From assembly GCA_002189035.1 (NCBI GenBank), contig NEEC01000016.1, positions 2,131,001-2,195,000 of the forward strand: a DNA stretch of 64,000 nucleotides. Direction: 5' to 3'. Below, piece after piece: positions 1 to 11,380 of this stretch. This stretch comes from Utricularia gibba. Lineage: Eukaryota > Streptophyta > Magnoliopsida > Lamiales > Lentibulariaceae. The position numbers and the translations under genes are program-made. The stretch's first letter is position 1, and the number at the start of each line of letters is the position of its first letter. The notes under the pieces are model-generated. The model was not told where the DNA came from, made no database searches, and saw only the letters and a program-made list of their open reading frames with translations.

Positions 1-447
1 AGAAGGCCTAATCAATCCTATTGATCTCTACCTACACAAATCTACTAATGTATCACGTCTCAATTATTTGATCTACTCGAAGTTGAGTTTCCTAAGTTCG
101 GTATTCTTCCCTCCTACACTCCCCCTCCTAAATCTATCATGTAATATTGAGAAATTATATACAACACTTTTAAGATTCAGTTTCTATACTAAACCGACAT
201 ACACCTCTTTCATTTCTAAGGAATCACACAAATATCAGATTACTTATCCCAAAATAAAGCAAATTAACTTTACAAATTAATGGTAAAAAGATGCTCATAT
301 TCACAATCATAACAATAAAAGAACAAGTTAAAAATAAAATATTCAAATATCATAAATATAAGTAAATAACTTTCTACTTCCACAATGATGTTCCTAGCTA
401 GGAGCAATATCAATTAAGAGTACTTTCTTTGATCTTTGCTAAGATTG
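1..447. other. AT-rich flank, no gene seen
   Basis: No supported coding region on either strand. The short open frame at 68-280 has no recognisable domain and lies in AT-rich DNA. The stretch leads into the putative LTR of the copia element that follows. Confidence 0.5.
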
Positions 448-575
448 TGTTATGAGATATATTACAGTCATATAGGTTTTTCCATAATTATAGTTAGGAT
501 CTTATGTATATAAACATACATTCTGATTAACAATTGACTACCATTTTCTCTCCATTTCACTTGTTAAATTCTTCA
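448..575 (+). repeat. putative short 5' LTR of copia element
   Basis: A segment starting TGTTATGAGA and ending CTTCA lies immediately before a tRNA-Met-type primer binding site. A TATA-like GTATATAAAC sits at about 507-516, as expected of an LTR promoter. No second copy was found downstream, so the left boundary is an inference from the TG start. Confidence 0.35.
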
Positions 576-591
576 TGGTATCAAGTAGTAA
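576..591 (+). other. primer binding site (initiator tRNA-Met type)
   Basis: TGGTATCAAGTAGTAA matches the usual plant copia start TGGTATCA, complementary to the 3' end of initiator tRNA-Met. It directly follows a CA dinucleotide that would close the LTR. Confidence 0.6.
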
Positions 592-1480
592 TTATCTACT
601 CTATTGCTTAGCCCTACTATTATTCTGTCGAATGACCTTCTCGTATCTCTCAGGCTTGTCCTCCTTTACCTTCAATCGTTTCGATGGCCACAATTACATA
701 GCAAGGCCGAAAATTGTGTATATAGCATTAGGTGGGCAAGATTGTCTCCACCACATCAATGGCACAACAATTCTGCCAATCTTACCCATCTAACCCATTG
801 GTATGAACACCACTGCACTTGGAAAGTGGGTTGAATCAACCAAGAATTATCATGAATGGCAGCGACAAGATTTTCAGGTTATGTTATTCATCTTGAATTC
901 TATGAAAAATGATCTTTCTGAGGCTTTCATCTATGCTAACATTGCATGAGAAGTATGGGAAGAGATCTATCGGCACTTTGGGGCCTTAGTAGAACCTCAT
1001 ATCTTCCATCTTAGGGGTGAATTGCAAACTTGGTTCAGGAAGGAGATTCAGTCATGACATACTATACAAGGTTAAAGTGAATATGGAATCAATTGGATTT
1101 GTTGTGACCCTTGTCTTCTGCTGTCGAAGAACTTAGAGATCAACTCTAATATGGAGAGGATCCTAATCATATCAACAATTTCTATTTATTCTTGACACCT
1201 CATGTTATTCGCTCTAGAACCAAATTATTGTTTCTCGTATATCCCTTGATGAAGCCTATCGTCTTGTACACACATGTAAATGACATCGGAATTAAACCAC
1301 CATTGATACAATGCCATTCATAGTCATGCAAGATGCCTCAGCTACCAAAGAATCTAGCTCGTCGACCCCCTCCACCACATTAGGGAACAAACGACATGAG
1401 TAGTTCACCTATTGTTGTAACTCAGGACACACACGAGACCAATGTTGGAGGCTACATGGATGTCTGGATGGTCCAAAACA
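592..1480 (+). pseudogene. copia gag relic with damaged zinc knuckle
   Basis: Translating across frames gives the gag pattern seen in plant copia elements: a FDGHNY-like N-terminal motif near 680, a WQRQDFQVML-like helix near 860, and a knuckle near 1,408-1,445 reading FTYCCNSGHTRDQCW. The first knuckle cysteine appears to be replaced by phenylalanine, and several stops interrupt the frame. It would have formed the element's capsid and can no longer do so. Confidence 0.65.
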
Positions 1481-1487
1481 TCACAAT

Positions 1488-1736
1488 GTGAATATGGCTG
1501 ATACCCTTGGTGCAATACCACCCGAATTTGTTACTCTTGTTCACTCCTTATGGACTCAATACCAAAAAAATTCTGCATTGAGGACTGCACAAAATAATGA
1601 CACTGCAAACAATCGAGAGTTTGTAGGTATGAATTCCAACATTTCACATAACCTTGCATCTGATTGGATCTTAGACTCTAATGCTATGTCCCATATGTGC
1701 GGTCCACAAATTGCTCTCGGTGACTTTAAGATTTGA
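1488..1736 (+). pseudogene. copia protease relic
   Basis: The open frame contains WILDSNAMSHMC near 1,665-1,700, which matches the copia aspartic protease motif usually read as DSGA followed by a His and a Cys. The glycine of the active-site triad is replaced by asparagine here, so the protease would be dead even without the downstream stop. Confidence 0.7.
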
Positions 1737-1947
1737 TTTACACTCAAAAGTTTTCCAACCAAATAACATTGGTCTTCCATTAATTGGTATTGGAAACCTT
1801 CGTTTGCGTTTAGGCCTCCTCTGGTCAAATATTCTTAAAGGAGAACAACTTACGAGTGGTTTTCGATGCTGATTGATGTTTATTATAGGATCGGAAAAGC
1901 GACAATTGCTTGTATCTCGTGCCTGATGTAAATCTTGGACAACACTA

Positions 1948-2860
1948 ATGTCTCTTTTGAATTTTTCCTTTGTTTCAAATAAGTCTATAGATTTGCAAAC
2001 TTGGCATCAGCGTTTTGGACATGTTTCTATCCATTTTTACGTAGAATTCCCTTTCTACATAACTTTAAAGTTCATAACTCCATATGTCCTATTTGTTACT
2101 TGTCAAAGTAGACTAGATTACTCTTTCAAAGAAATTTTAAGTGGTCTTTACAATCTTTCGATGAAATATATCTTGATTGATGAGGACATTATCGCATAAC
2201 CTCTCGATATGGGGCAAGATATCTCTTAACCATTTTTATGATTATTCTCAAGCAATATGGATTTATCTTCTTTCTGACAAGGCTCATGTCATCAAAAGAG
2301 TTATGGACTTCATTTGTCTTATCCAAATTCAATTTAATGCCACGATCATATAGATTCAATTTGATAATAAGTATGAATTTATGAATTCCATCTGCTGTAC
2401 TATATTTCGGATATGTGGAATTTAGCATAATCGTACGTGTACTCATTTAGCACAACAAAATGATCATGTTGAAAGAAAACATCATCACCTTGCTAAATTA
2501 GCTCATTCTATGCTTCTGCTTTCTAGCTTACCTCAATGAAGACTCTTTATGACCTTCCCTTTCCAAAAACTCCAGATTGTTTTCATTTTCATGTTTTTAT
2601 ATATCACATGTATGCTGCAATTACTATACCTCATATGCATAAATTTGCTCCTAGAAGTATACCTACGGTATTCTTGGGATACATGATGACATCTCACAAC
2701 TATCGACTATTGAATTTGCATATGAAACATGTATTCATTTGTTGTGATGTTTTTTTCATTGAAGATTTTTTCCCATTTCGGAATTCTAAGGATTCATGGG
2801 ACTTTACTCGGCCACCACCATTTCACAAAACCTCGACCAATCATCTATGAAGGGCTATGT
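1948..2860 (+). pseudogene. copia pre-integrase and integrase relic
   Basis: A GAG-pre-integrase-like motif, LQTWHQRFGHVS, occurs near 1,995-2,030. It is followed by integrase core fragments (YSQAIWIYLLSDKAHV near 2,240-2,290) and by the conserved integrase tail at 2,536-2,850 with APRSIPTVFLGYMM and a HVFICCDVFFIEDFFPF-like end. Stops and frame changes separate the pieces. The product would have inserted element cDNA into chromosomes. Confidence 0.75.
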
Positions 2861-3219
2861 TTATGATTTCTCTCACCCCCTTCTCTTGTGGATCAAAATT
2901 CCCCTAACATAAAAAGGGAGAAGACATATTGCAGGATCGTCTTTCTTCTAATGTAGATACTTCTAATGACAACAATTCGAATGATGTTTTTCATGGAGGT
3001 GATCTTATTATCAATGATTCATAGATTATTATTGACTTTCTGACCATGAGTACAGAGGTTGTACAATTGTGAAGGTTTGTTAGGATCTGACATGCTCTTA
3101 CATGGATGGCTGACTATTCCATCAACCTTCTTTCTAATACTAAGTAGTTGGCATTCATGAGTATGCTTCATAATAGTCAAGAACCAAGAACTTGCATGGA
3201 AGCATCTTAGGACTCTCAA

Positions 3220-3945
3220 TGGATAGAAGCCATGAATGATGAACTTGAAGCCTTATAATGCAAAAGGGTTACAAAATTAAGTTGAATCTTGATGGTTCAA
3301 TTAATAAGTGCAAATCTAGACTAGTGGCACAAGGATTTAGCCAAGTAGAAGAAATTGACTATATTGATATGTTTGCTCTAGTGGCTAAGATCTTGGGTGT
3401 TAAAGCAATTGTACATCAATGATGTCTTTCTCCACATTACTCTTAGAGAAGAGGTCTACATGATGATGCCTTAGGGATATAAAGACATTCAACCTTCCAA
3501 GGTGTGTAGGCTTCTAAAATCCCTATATGGCCTCAAGCAAGCATCTCAACAATAGAATCATGAGCTTGCCGTAGCACTCTCTTCGATTGGATTCATTGCA
3601 TTAGCAAATAATCCTTGTTTTTTCACTTGCATAGATGGTATTCTAGTGATTGGATCTTCTCCTAATAAAATCTTCCATCTCACTCAATTCTTGAATGAGA
3701 CAATGAAAAATGTGGGTGGGGTGAAATATTTTCTTGAATTGGAGCTATATCATTCTCAAGAGAGAGTATTTTTCAATCAGTGCAACTTTTATCAAGGATA
3801 TTATTCAAGAGGTAGGGCTCTTAGATAGTCAGCCAACACCCTCACCAATGCCAATAGGCTTGAAGTTGTTTGATGATATGGCAACATCCTCACCAATGCT
3901 TCTTCTTGTTTGTCTCCCCCCTTTCAAAGTGTCTAGGTGTTAATC
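3220..3945 (+). pseudogene. copia reverse transcriptase relic
   Basis: Fragments in alternating frames show copia RT landmarks: KSRLVAQGFSQ near 3,310-3,345, a KSLYGLKQA-like motif near 3,518-3,545, and CFFTCIDGILVIGSSPNK near 3,620-3,668, where the usual YVDD catalytic box is degraded. The final frame ends near 3,945 without an RNase H domain. Confidence 0.75.
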
Positions 3946-4314
3946 TCCTCTTAGACCTATTTTTCTTGATATTGGAAGTTATGTATAAATATTTCTTCTT
4001 TCCTTGCTTTTTGGAAAAAAGGTAGATGTACCTTTCAAACAATACCATTCATAGAATAATTAATGTCAAGTAAAAATAAAAAATCTTACACTTTAAAATA
4101 CCAATAAATTACACATCAAAAAAGATTTAAAATTGAAACATATTGTTAAATGTTACTATGACACATTTAATTGGGTGTGGGTTCATATTGGTTTTTTATG
4201 ATATTGGGCCACAAATTGAACTTCATGGATAGAGTGTTGTGTTGGTGGTAGTTGGACGACCTATGCTGAATTAAGCTTCGATTGGTTGGATTGAAGGTCT
4301 ATGGTCTAGGCCCC
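3946..4314. other. intergenic, no gene seen
   Basis: AT-rich at first, then of moderate composition. No domain, repeat end or RNA gene recognised. It flanks the LTR that starts at 4,320. Confidence 0.5.
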
Positions 4315-4319
4315 ATAGG

Positions 4320-4525
4320 TGTCATAACCCATGTAGGAGTATGTTGAAATTCGATGATGATATAGCATGCAGAGAGGCTAATGGACCAACAAGGAGGGGC
4401 TATGAGGAACCCCTTTGATTGGCTGTCGCATGCAAGGAATCGGTCAGATCCGAACACGGTGTGCAACTCTTGACATAGGTGTACTAGGCTCTCGAGTTAA
4501 CCTCAAGGGTGCTCGTGGGAGAGAC
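4320..4525 (+). repeat. 5' fragment of gypsy LTR, cut by Athila insertion
   Basis: The segment starts TGTCATAACC and is colinear with the first ~205 bp of the LTR that starts at 14,144, for example through GATCCGAACACGG and AGGGTGCTCGT. The match stops abruptly after GAGAC at 4,525, exactly where the Athila LTR end (TGATGAACG) begins. It is best read as the left LTR of the gypsy element whose right LTR is at 14,144-15,299, with the rest lost. It is preceded by ATAGG, and TAGG also follows the right LTR. Confidence 0.75.
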
Positions 4526-5702
4526 TGATGAACGTTGGAAATTAGGTTGTTAAATGTCGTGGTTTAGCACATTCAATGCATCAAAAGAAATTTATAAACT
4601 AAGCTATTCTACTACACAAATCACAAGAATTAATGTAATGTGGCAAGCAAGGGTTGAATCAACAGGGAATGGTTTCAATTTCTGAAGTTTAACACATTTT
4701 CTAGAAACAGGGGGGTTTTCTCGGAATTAGTTCTAATGCGGGTAAGATCTAAAATAATAGTGACTAAAATAAACGAGTTGCAATGGTGAAAAGAGACTGA
4801 GATTAACTTGAAGGTGCAGAAAATGTAAAGTAAAAGTAATTTGGCTAGGTTTTACACCAGGGTCTGGTTCTTGTGTTACTCAAGAGAGCCCTTAGGCTTA
4901 AACTCAGCTTGGAAACGCTTAAAAACAGAGTAAGAGTGTGTGAAAACAGAACATGCGTGCGCAGGAACAGTAAATAGCAGATTAAGCTTAAATGCAAACG
5001 TGAAAATCTTAAGCAGAAGCATGTTTATAAGCTAAAGTAAGGTCTACAAAGAGTTTCCCGTTCACAGCAAGGTACCGAAATGCAGCAGAAAGCATAAAAA
5101 CGAAAACAATAACAACATCAAGTTCGTGCAGAAATGGAAGTGCAGAAATGTTTAAATGAAAGTTGCAGGATGCTTCCGTGTGCTGGAGATCTGCTGAAAA
5201 TTGAAGTTCTGGCCGAAAAGATGGTGTAGACACATAGATCTAGAGGTCGATGGAGACATTCGCCGGAGAAATGAAGTTCCCCTTGCTCCCGTTCCGCCTG
5301 TTCGTCCCTTTGTGCACTCTGCGTGCACAGTGTACGCTTCTCGTGTCTCTCTTTTCCTTTTTCCTTTTGCAGTTCAAAAGTAAGGGTAGTCTTGTCTTTT
5401 CCTCTGGCTTTTAGAAGAGAGATCTCGCTCAAAATCTTATCTTTGCAGAAGGGTGGCTGCTTTCAGCGAAAGTGGCTTTTGCACAGCTTTTTCTATCCCC
5501 TTTGACTTGTCAACACGGAAAATGCGCTGCTACAATACTAGCTCTTACCCTAGTAAGACTTAAAACACAGACTAGACGAAATATTAGAGTTTCTAGCAGA
5601 CTAAATATGCAAAAGGAGACAATTTAGCACACAAATTAACATTTAACCCTACAAAACACACTTAAAAACATATATAAAAACACAATAAAAACGGTATTAT
5701 CA
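4526..5702 (-). repeat. Athila 3' LTR
   Basis: The left edge TGATGAACG is the reverse complement of an LTR end in CA. Positions ~4,526-4,890 match the reverse complement of 20,395-20,762, where the same end is followed by a primer binding site. The right edge is placed at GGTATTATCA (5,702) because other Athila-type LTRs here end the same way and because a GTAGGATAGTG-like tract adjoins on the minus strand. This gives 1,177 bp; the right edge is less certain than the left. Confidence 0.7.
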
Positions 5703-7172
5703 CACTATCCTACAACGACTCTAGACTTGTCCTCAAGTCTAAAACAGAAAATAAAACAGAAAATCTAAGGTTGAGTCTGCTGAGGCAAAGAAATGGTGTA
5801 CGGTCATGCTATCCATGTAATGAGTGAAGGTAAGATATAGCAAGTGCTAGGAATAAGAATTTCACTCAAGCAAGATAATAGAGGTTACTCGCATGCATCA
5901 AGTGTTCAAAAATCACATCTGCACTAGTCCTAACTTGATCCTAGCAATAAGTAGCGTTCGACCAGTGAAATGTATGGCTTTACCCAATGAGACACTTAAG
6001 ACTAATTGTGGTGTTATGGCTGAAAATGAAAATAATGCACATGGAGGTACTGAACAAAAACATGAGAAGTTGAGAACTCTTTTACTACAACCTCGACATA
6101 GTCCCCTCCCGTTCATGCATCCTTATTTCTCCTAGGGTGGCTGGCCAGACCACTAAGTATGTTAAGGGAAAATGCAAGGGTCATAGTGTTGAAGTCTCAA
6201 GCTCTGAATTTTTTTTTTTATAGCACGGCTTTTCTGGTGTGCCTGCCTTTTGTACCTCTCCACCTTTCTCTTTTTTTTCTTTATATACATATAGCTCGGC
6301 TTTTTAGATTTGAGCTTGCCTTTTATCATCAAGAAAAAAAATTTTTTTATGTGCATCAGCCACGTTCTATGTGTCTCACTAAGCTCAAGCCACAGCCATG
6401 TATCAAAGTGCAACATATTAGCTATTTACAAGTAACTCCTAGTGCAGTAAAGTAAAACACTAGCAGCATGCATGCACTTCTCTAAAAATCTCGCTACCCT
6501 CATATAAGTCTTATGCAGGTAAGAACTAAAAAGGCTAAGTCCTCATAGAAGCGAAGGGGTAGGCATATTACATTTCAAGCATGAACCGAAATTCCTAAAC
6601 ATGCTCAGCAGTACTCAAGGCAACAAAACACAGACAAACAACTACGATCACATTCAATGACAAGTAGGAAAACTAAAGCATATAAAACACAGCAGGCATA
6701 TATACAAAACAAACAGGGTAAAAAGTCCAATCAAGAGTGAGGAGGGATAGTAGGACCTGCGCTTGTCTGTAAGTCAAGCAGAGTCTCCAAATACATCTTC
6801 AAGGTTCCTACAATACCTCTCAACTCACGAATCTACTTCAAGCAGCAACAGTTTCTGCTCTTCACAGGTGTTTGCCCTGCCCCAACAGATGTAAAAGCTT
6901 CTTGAGCATTGGACAAGGGCTGCCCCACTACATTTCCATCACCTGTGCTCAACAAAAATACGATCTTGCCTTTTGCAAGTCGAATCATGCCAATGTTCAT
7001 GAGAAAAGACAAGTCTATGGGGAGATGTGGGGGTCCAATGTGCAAATTCGCATTTTCTAAAATGTCAGGACTAAATTCTTTCAGAGCCAAATAAGAAATC
7101 CAATTTCCAAACTAAAAAGTCAAGATAGGGGTCCTATTTCCTACTTCCTTTTTCATCAAATCCGCAAGCAAT
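5703..7172 (-). other. Athila 3' untranslated region
   Basis: This lies between the LTR and the nested solo LTR, continuing to the extra ORF beyond it. It has T-rich runs at 6,205-6,350 but no supported coding region. It would be the spacer between the last ORF and the polypurine tract. Confidence 0.55.
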
Positions 7173-8537
7173 TGATGACACACATTTTTCTTGAAATTTA
7201 TAATGCAAAATAGTTATATTTTATTATGGTTTAGGTTAGATAAATGTGGTTTTTCATGTTTTAGTAGTGTTCATGTTAATCTCATGTGATTATGTGAAAA
7301 GTGGACTAAATGCTTTGATTTAGTCCACAACTCTTGTTACTGATGTTTCAGTAAGTTCAGCAGGGAGATGGGCCGAAAATCAGACTTGCAAGCGTGTAAA
7401 ACAAGCGAAAAAGGGCGCAAAATATGGAGAAGGACAAAGAGCATTGTTCTGCTGCCACCGCAGTCTGCAAGTTCAGGCCAGGAGCAGTACTGGCGGTTAG
7501 AAACAGTACTGGTAGTCAGGAACAGTGTAATGGAGTGAAGCATTGAAAATGATGCAGAGCGCGAAGAGGCAAACACACAGAAAAAACACCAACCAGAAGG
7601 GGGAAGGGAGGCCTCCATCATCAGGAACAGCACCGGAGCCCAGTGTAGCGCTACTCTTCCGGGCGGTGAACAGTAGCTAGCGGGCGGAAAAACATTCCTT
7701 ATTTACTTTCCGTTTTCTGAACATTTCAAGTTTCTGCATTTGACTTGTTTACAATGTTTTTGCCATTTTGGCCAGTTTATATGAACGAAATCGTGTTTTA
7801 TTTCCCAAGCATGAGTGGCTAGAGTCTTAGGGATGCCTTAAGGAGAAGTGGGTGGTATGTGCTTAGGTTGATGATGAAATTTATGTGTATTCCTTAACTC
7901 TTGTTTCTAACAAACCATGGGTAGACCTAAGGATGGAAGCTAGTAGTTTCACAACTTAGATGCTTGGTTTAGAGGTAGACCAACAAACCAAGACGGGAGC
8001 AATCGGTATTAGTCCAGGGTAGAACTAGTAGAATCGGGTAGACCTAGTTCTATATGCCTTGCATGCGGGTAGACCTAATTGCAATGTGGGTTATGACATT
8101 AGGGACTAGCTTAAGCCAAAAATATGATGAATGACCTGGGTAGACTTAGGTTATTTGAAGTTGTGAGTGTAGGAAGATAATAAATTGAGTTAGGAAGCTT
8201 AGCATAACACCACCCGCAGACCCTTAAGGCGTCCTCGTGTTAGTCTGCATCAAAACTAGTAACTATTGCCCTAGTGTATAAACCCGATATTGCTTACCTA
8301 CCTTGTTTACTGAACTTGTTTACCACTGTTAATCTGAGCTTAGACTAAGGCCTACTATTATCCGAAATTATGCATGTACTGAGACACTTGACAAGCACCA
8401 TCTCCTTGTGATCGACCCCGACATCCACTATACAAGTTTTCTAAATTTGTATTTTGTGTAGATTAGGGATTATAAATTTATTTGATACGGATTTTCTATT
8501 TTTATTTGCAACGATATTAGGAAATTTCCGTTTATCA
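7173..8537 (+). repeat. solo LTR nested in Athila 3' region
   Basis: The segment begins TGATGACACAC and ends CGTTTATCA. It is flanked by identical GCAAT at 7,168-7,172 and 8,538-8,542, a perfect 5-bp target duplication. The 3' part contains CTTGTGATCGACCCCGAC near 8,403-8,420, typical of plant gypsy LTR ends read on the + strand. No internal domains lie between the duplications, so this is a solo LTR left by LTR-LTR recombination. GGGTAGACCTA-like motifs recur inside it. Confidence 0.85.
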
Positions 8538-8739
8538 GCAATGCACCAACATTCAATGGCCTTTTTATCATTAAAATCCATAAAATAAAGGTTTCATTTT
8601 TAAACAAAGAATTGAAAGCTCGTTGATGTTGGAAAAAGGAAGCAGAAAGCAAGATATGAATAATCCTCCACACAGGGTTTACTATCAAACTAGGCTTAGT
8701 ACCTTTCTACTTAAAAACAATCTCACACTGCTCAGTCAA

Positions 8740-10425
8740 TTATTCATACACTTCATTCTCATCAAAATAATCAGCACCAGGAAAATCAAACATAGAGGTT
8801 TGGAAAGTAGTGAAATTTACATCATCCTCAGAAACAAATCCTAAGGCTCGATTCCAGTCAGCTAAAGAGTATGCACACCATTTTCCAAATAAGCGAAATT
8901 GAATAATACCAGGGGCAAAAACAGTTTCAGGCACATCATATGCAAAAGTGGTGAAAAATTCATAACACAATTCAGCACAGGTAGGCAGCTTGTTCTGAAA
9001 AATATGAAGGAATGGTGTACCTACTAACCGTTTGTTTACCTCCTGCTCAATGCCAAGATGTTTCAGCGTTTCAGTGTCAAGGTAGCGCACTGGTGCTGGC
9101 CCTGCTCCAAAAATTGTATCCAGCTTTTCCTTGTGGGCTCTGCTGCTGAACCATAGGTGCTTTGTAAAAATTTCTGTGTCCTCCTTAGTGAAAATGCCCG
9201 CCCTCCTCCAGTCATTCTTCTTGAGCAGTCTTCCAACTCCACCATGGTGATGTCCCTATCTGCAAAAATGGTAGAGCTAACAGGGGGCTCAGTCATATTC
9301 TTTTTACCTTTCTCCTCCTTGCGTTGTTTCGCTTTTCCTCCCTTCTGCATTTTTCAAGCCTCCTTCTCCTCTCATGGCCATTTCTTTTATTCTTTGGTGA
9401 CTCTCTCTGGTCGTTCTCTTCATACAACAGAATCCTCTGCCCTTGCTATCTCGGTAGGTGCGGGCGTAGGTTCAGGTCTCTTCTTGCTTGTTTCTGCCGT
9501 GTCCTTCTTTTTATTGGAAGCTGCTGCCTTCCTTGTTGGTTCAGAGGGTGTTGGCGAAGGCGCAGGAGCCTTTATGGGGACTTGTCCTTGTGTGCTGCTG
9601 CTGCACCCTTCTTCTTGCTAACAGCATTTTCCTCCTCCCACTGTTTGGCTGCAAATCATCTTCCTCTACCCTTTGCTTGCGCGTTATGTAGGTGCGATGA
9701 GTCACACACTGCTTGACTCTGCTTCGCTTGCCCGTAACAGGTCTCACCGTGGTTGTCCTTGTTGGAGTACTGCTTTGAGAGGCTTTTGGTACAGCACTAG
9801 GGGCAGATGTGGTAGCAGGGGCTGCAATTTTGGGAATACCCCTCTCCGGGGGGTCTGAAATTTCCTGGTCCTCAAGGAAATCCGGGTAAATAGAGTCGGG
9901 TGTAAGCGGGGGTCCAGGGGTGAAGCGTTCCGGTGGTGGAGGAGTAGCAGAAATAGTAACCACCGGAGGTGGGGAAGGGGTGTGGTGGTGGGTGGTCGAT
10001 GCAGTAGTCGAAGGGCGAGGGGTAGCCAAAGTGAGGGAAAAATCAAGCGAACCCACCGAATTTGGGGTTGGAGAGATGGGCCGCATGGGGGAACGTCTGC
10101 GTGGTGATGGTGTAACAGCAGCAGGGGGTGGTTGTGGCACAGGAACGGGCAAAGAGGCGCTGGAAGCAAGTGTATGGAGATGGGCGACTCGTAGACCCAT
10201 CAGCAACTGCAGAATGTCGGTTTCCACTTGCGCAGCAAGCAGCATTTCGTTGGAAGAGGGCCTATGGCTCGCGGCAGAGGGTGCGGTAACATATTCGGGG
10301 AAAAACTGAACAGTGCGCGGCACATCAAAGTGCAAGTTGGTGGGTACGGAGGCTGTCGGAACAGATGGGTGGTCAAGGGTGGCTGGCAGCATGGCGGTTG
10401 AGTCGGAGGACGGGAGGTTCACCAT
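8740..10425 (-). pseudogene. Athila extra ORF downstream of pol (broken)
   Basis: Three overlapping minus-strand frames (10,425-9,541; 9,350-9,063; 9,090-8,740) look like one protein broken by frameshifts. The first ~270 residues are rich in Pro, Ser and Thr, with a basic stretch near the end. A Lys-rich segment follows. The last ~116 residues contain FRLFGKWCAYSLADWNRALG, which resembles the ORF annotated in Athila elements as plant transposon protein. Its position between integrase and the 3' LTR matches the Athila additional ORF, sometimes called env-like, whose function is not established. No transmembrane segment is obvious in these pieces. Confidence 0.65.
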
Positions 10426-10779
10426 GAAAGAGGTGAAACGGTTCTGTGAAAAGAGGCAAAGGGTGCAATAGGGAAAGTAGCTGTTGGGAGAAAGGGTTTC
10501 CCACCCGGTTTAAATTGAAACTATTGGGCCTGTGTAACTAGAAACAAAGAAAGATTTGCAACTATACAAGAGATAGTCCATTGCACCAGAAACTAACAGT
10601 GGGGTAGAAAAAATCAACAAGATAACAGATTGCAATCGCACAAAAGGCAAAATGCATAACTGAAAGTGCAGAAATAAAATAAAGATGCATAAAGAAAATA
10701 AAAGGAGAAAATAGAAGTTACCTCCCAGCGAGGACCCTAGAATAAGTCTTAGGGTAAGACTTAAGTGGAACGTCTTAAG
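10426..10779. other. spacer between Athila pol and extra ORF
   Basis: The minus-strand frame at 10,510-10,830 is hydrophobic but has no family resemblance and overlaps the integrase tail, so it is not called. No other feature is seen. Confidence 0.5.
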
Positions 10780-11380
10780 GAGGACTTTCAGTGAATGCCA
10801 CAGCATCCATAGGGTGTCGCACTTCATCAATCATAATCTCATGGAACACTTTCAATCTGCGACCATTCACAGTGAATGAGCTGTGCATGTCTTTATCAAT
10901 AAACTCAATGGAACCATTAGGATTCACATGTTTAATCACAAAAGGTCCCCAACGAGATTTCAGTTTACCTAGGTGAAGTTTGAGATTAGATTGAAATAAT
11001 AATACCTTCTACTCAGGTTCAAAGTGCTTTCGCAAGATCTAACGGTCATGGAACTGCTTTGTGCGTTCCTTGAAGATTTTAGAATTCATGTAGGCCTCAT
11101 GTCTTAGCTCATCAAGCTCTGAAAGTTGGAGCTTTCTCAAATCACCACTGCCTTGAAACTCCAAGTTCACTCGCTAGATCGCCAATCTAGCCTTCTGCTC
11201 TAATTCGATGGGCAAATGGCAATGTTTACCATATACAAGGCGAAAGGGAGACATACCAGGGTTTTGAAGGCTGTGCGAATTGCCCACAAGGTGTCATTCA
11301 GCTTAGAGCTCCAGTCCTTGCAAGAATAAGTCACAGTCTTTTCCAGAGTTCACTTGATCTCCCGATTAGAAACTTCTGCT
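10780..11380 (-). pseudogene. Athila integrase C-terminal remnant
   Basis: Minus-strand translation shows EVSNREIK and LEKTVTYSCKDWSSKLNDTL near 11,290-11,380, then the integrase tail GKLKSRWGPFVIKHVNPNGS near 10,910-10,975, followed by FTVNGRRLKVFHE. The zinc-binding region and the first part of the catalytic core are missing: RNase H runs straight into EVSNREIK near 11,380. This points to an internal deletion of roughly the first half of integrase. Confidence 0.75.

Larger units (their letters stand above)
448..3945 (+). mobile_element. degenerate Ty1/copia retrotransposon
   Basis: Read left to right the segment keeps the copia order: primer binding site, gag with a zinc knuckle, protease, GAG-pre-integrase motif, integrase, reverse transcriptase. 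Every domain is broken by stops and frameshifts. The RNase H domain and the 3' LTR were not found, so the 3' end is lost near 3,945. Integrase lying before reverse transcriptase identifies copia rather than gypsy. Confidence 0.85.

Noticed and set aside
9157-9716. Three long overlapping + strand frames (67-154 aa)
   Set aside because: They lie opposite the Athila extra ORF, are rich in Cys, Phe and Ser as expected of a reverse-strand shadow, and show no domain.
9920-10309. 129-aa + strand Gly-rich frame
   Set aside because: Reverse shadow of the Pro-rich region of the Athila extra ORF (Pro codons CCN read as GGN).
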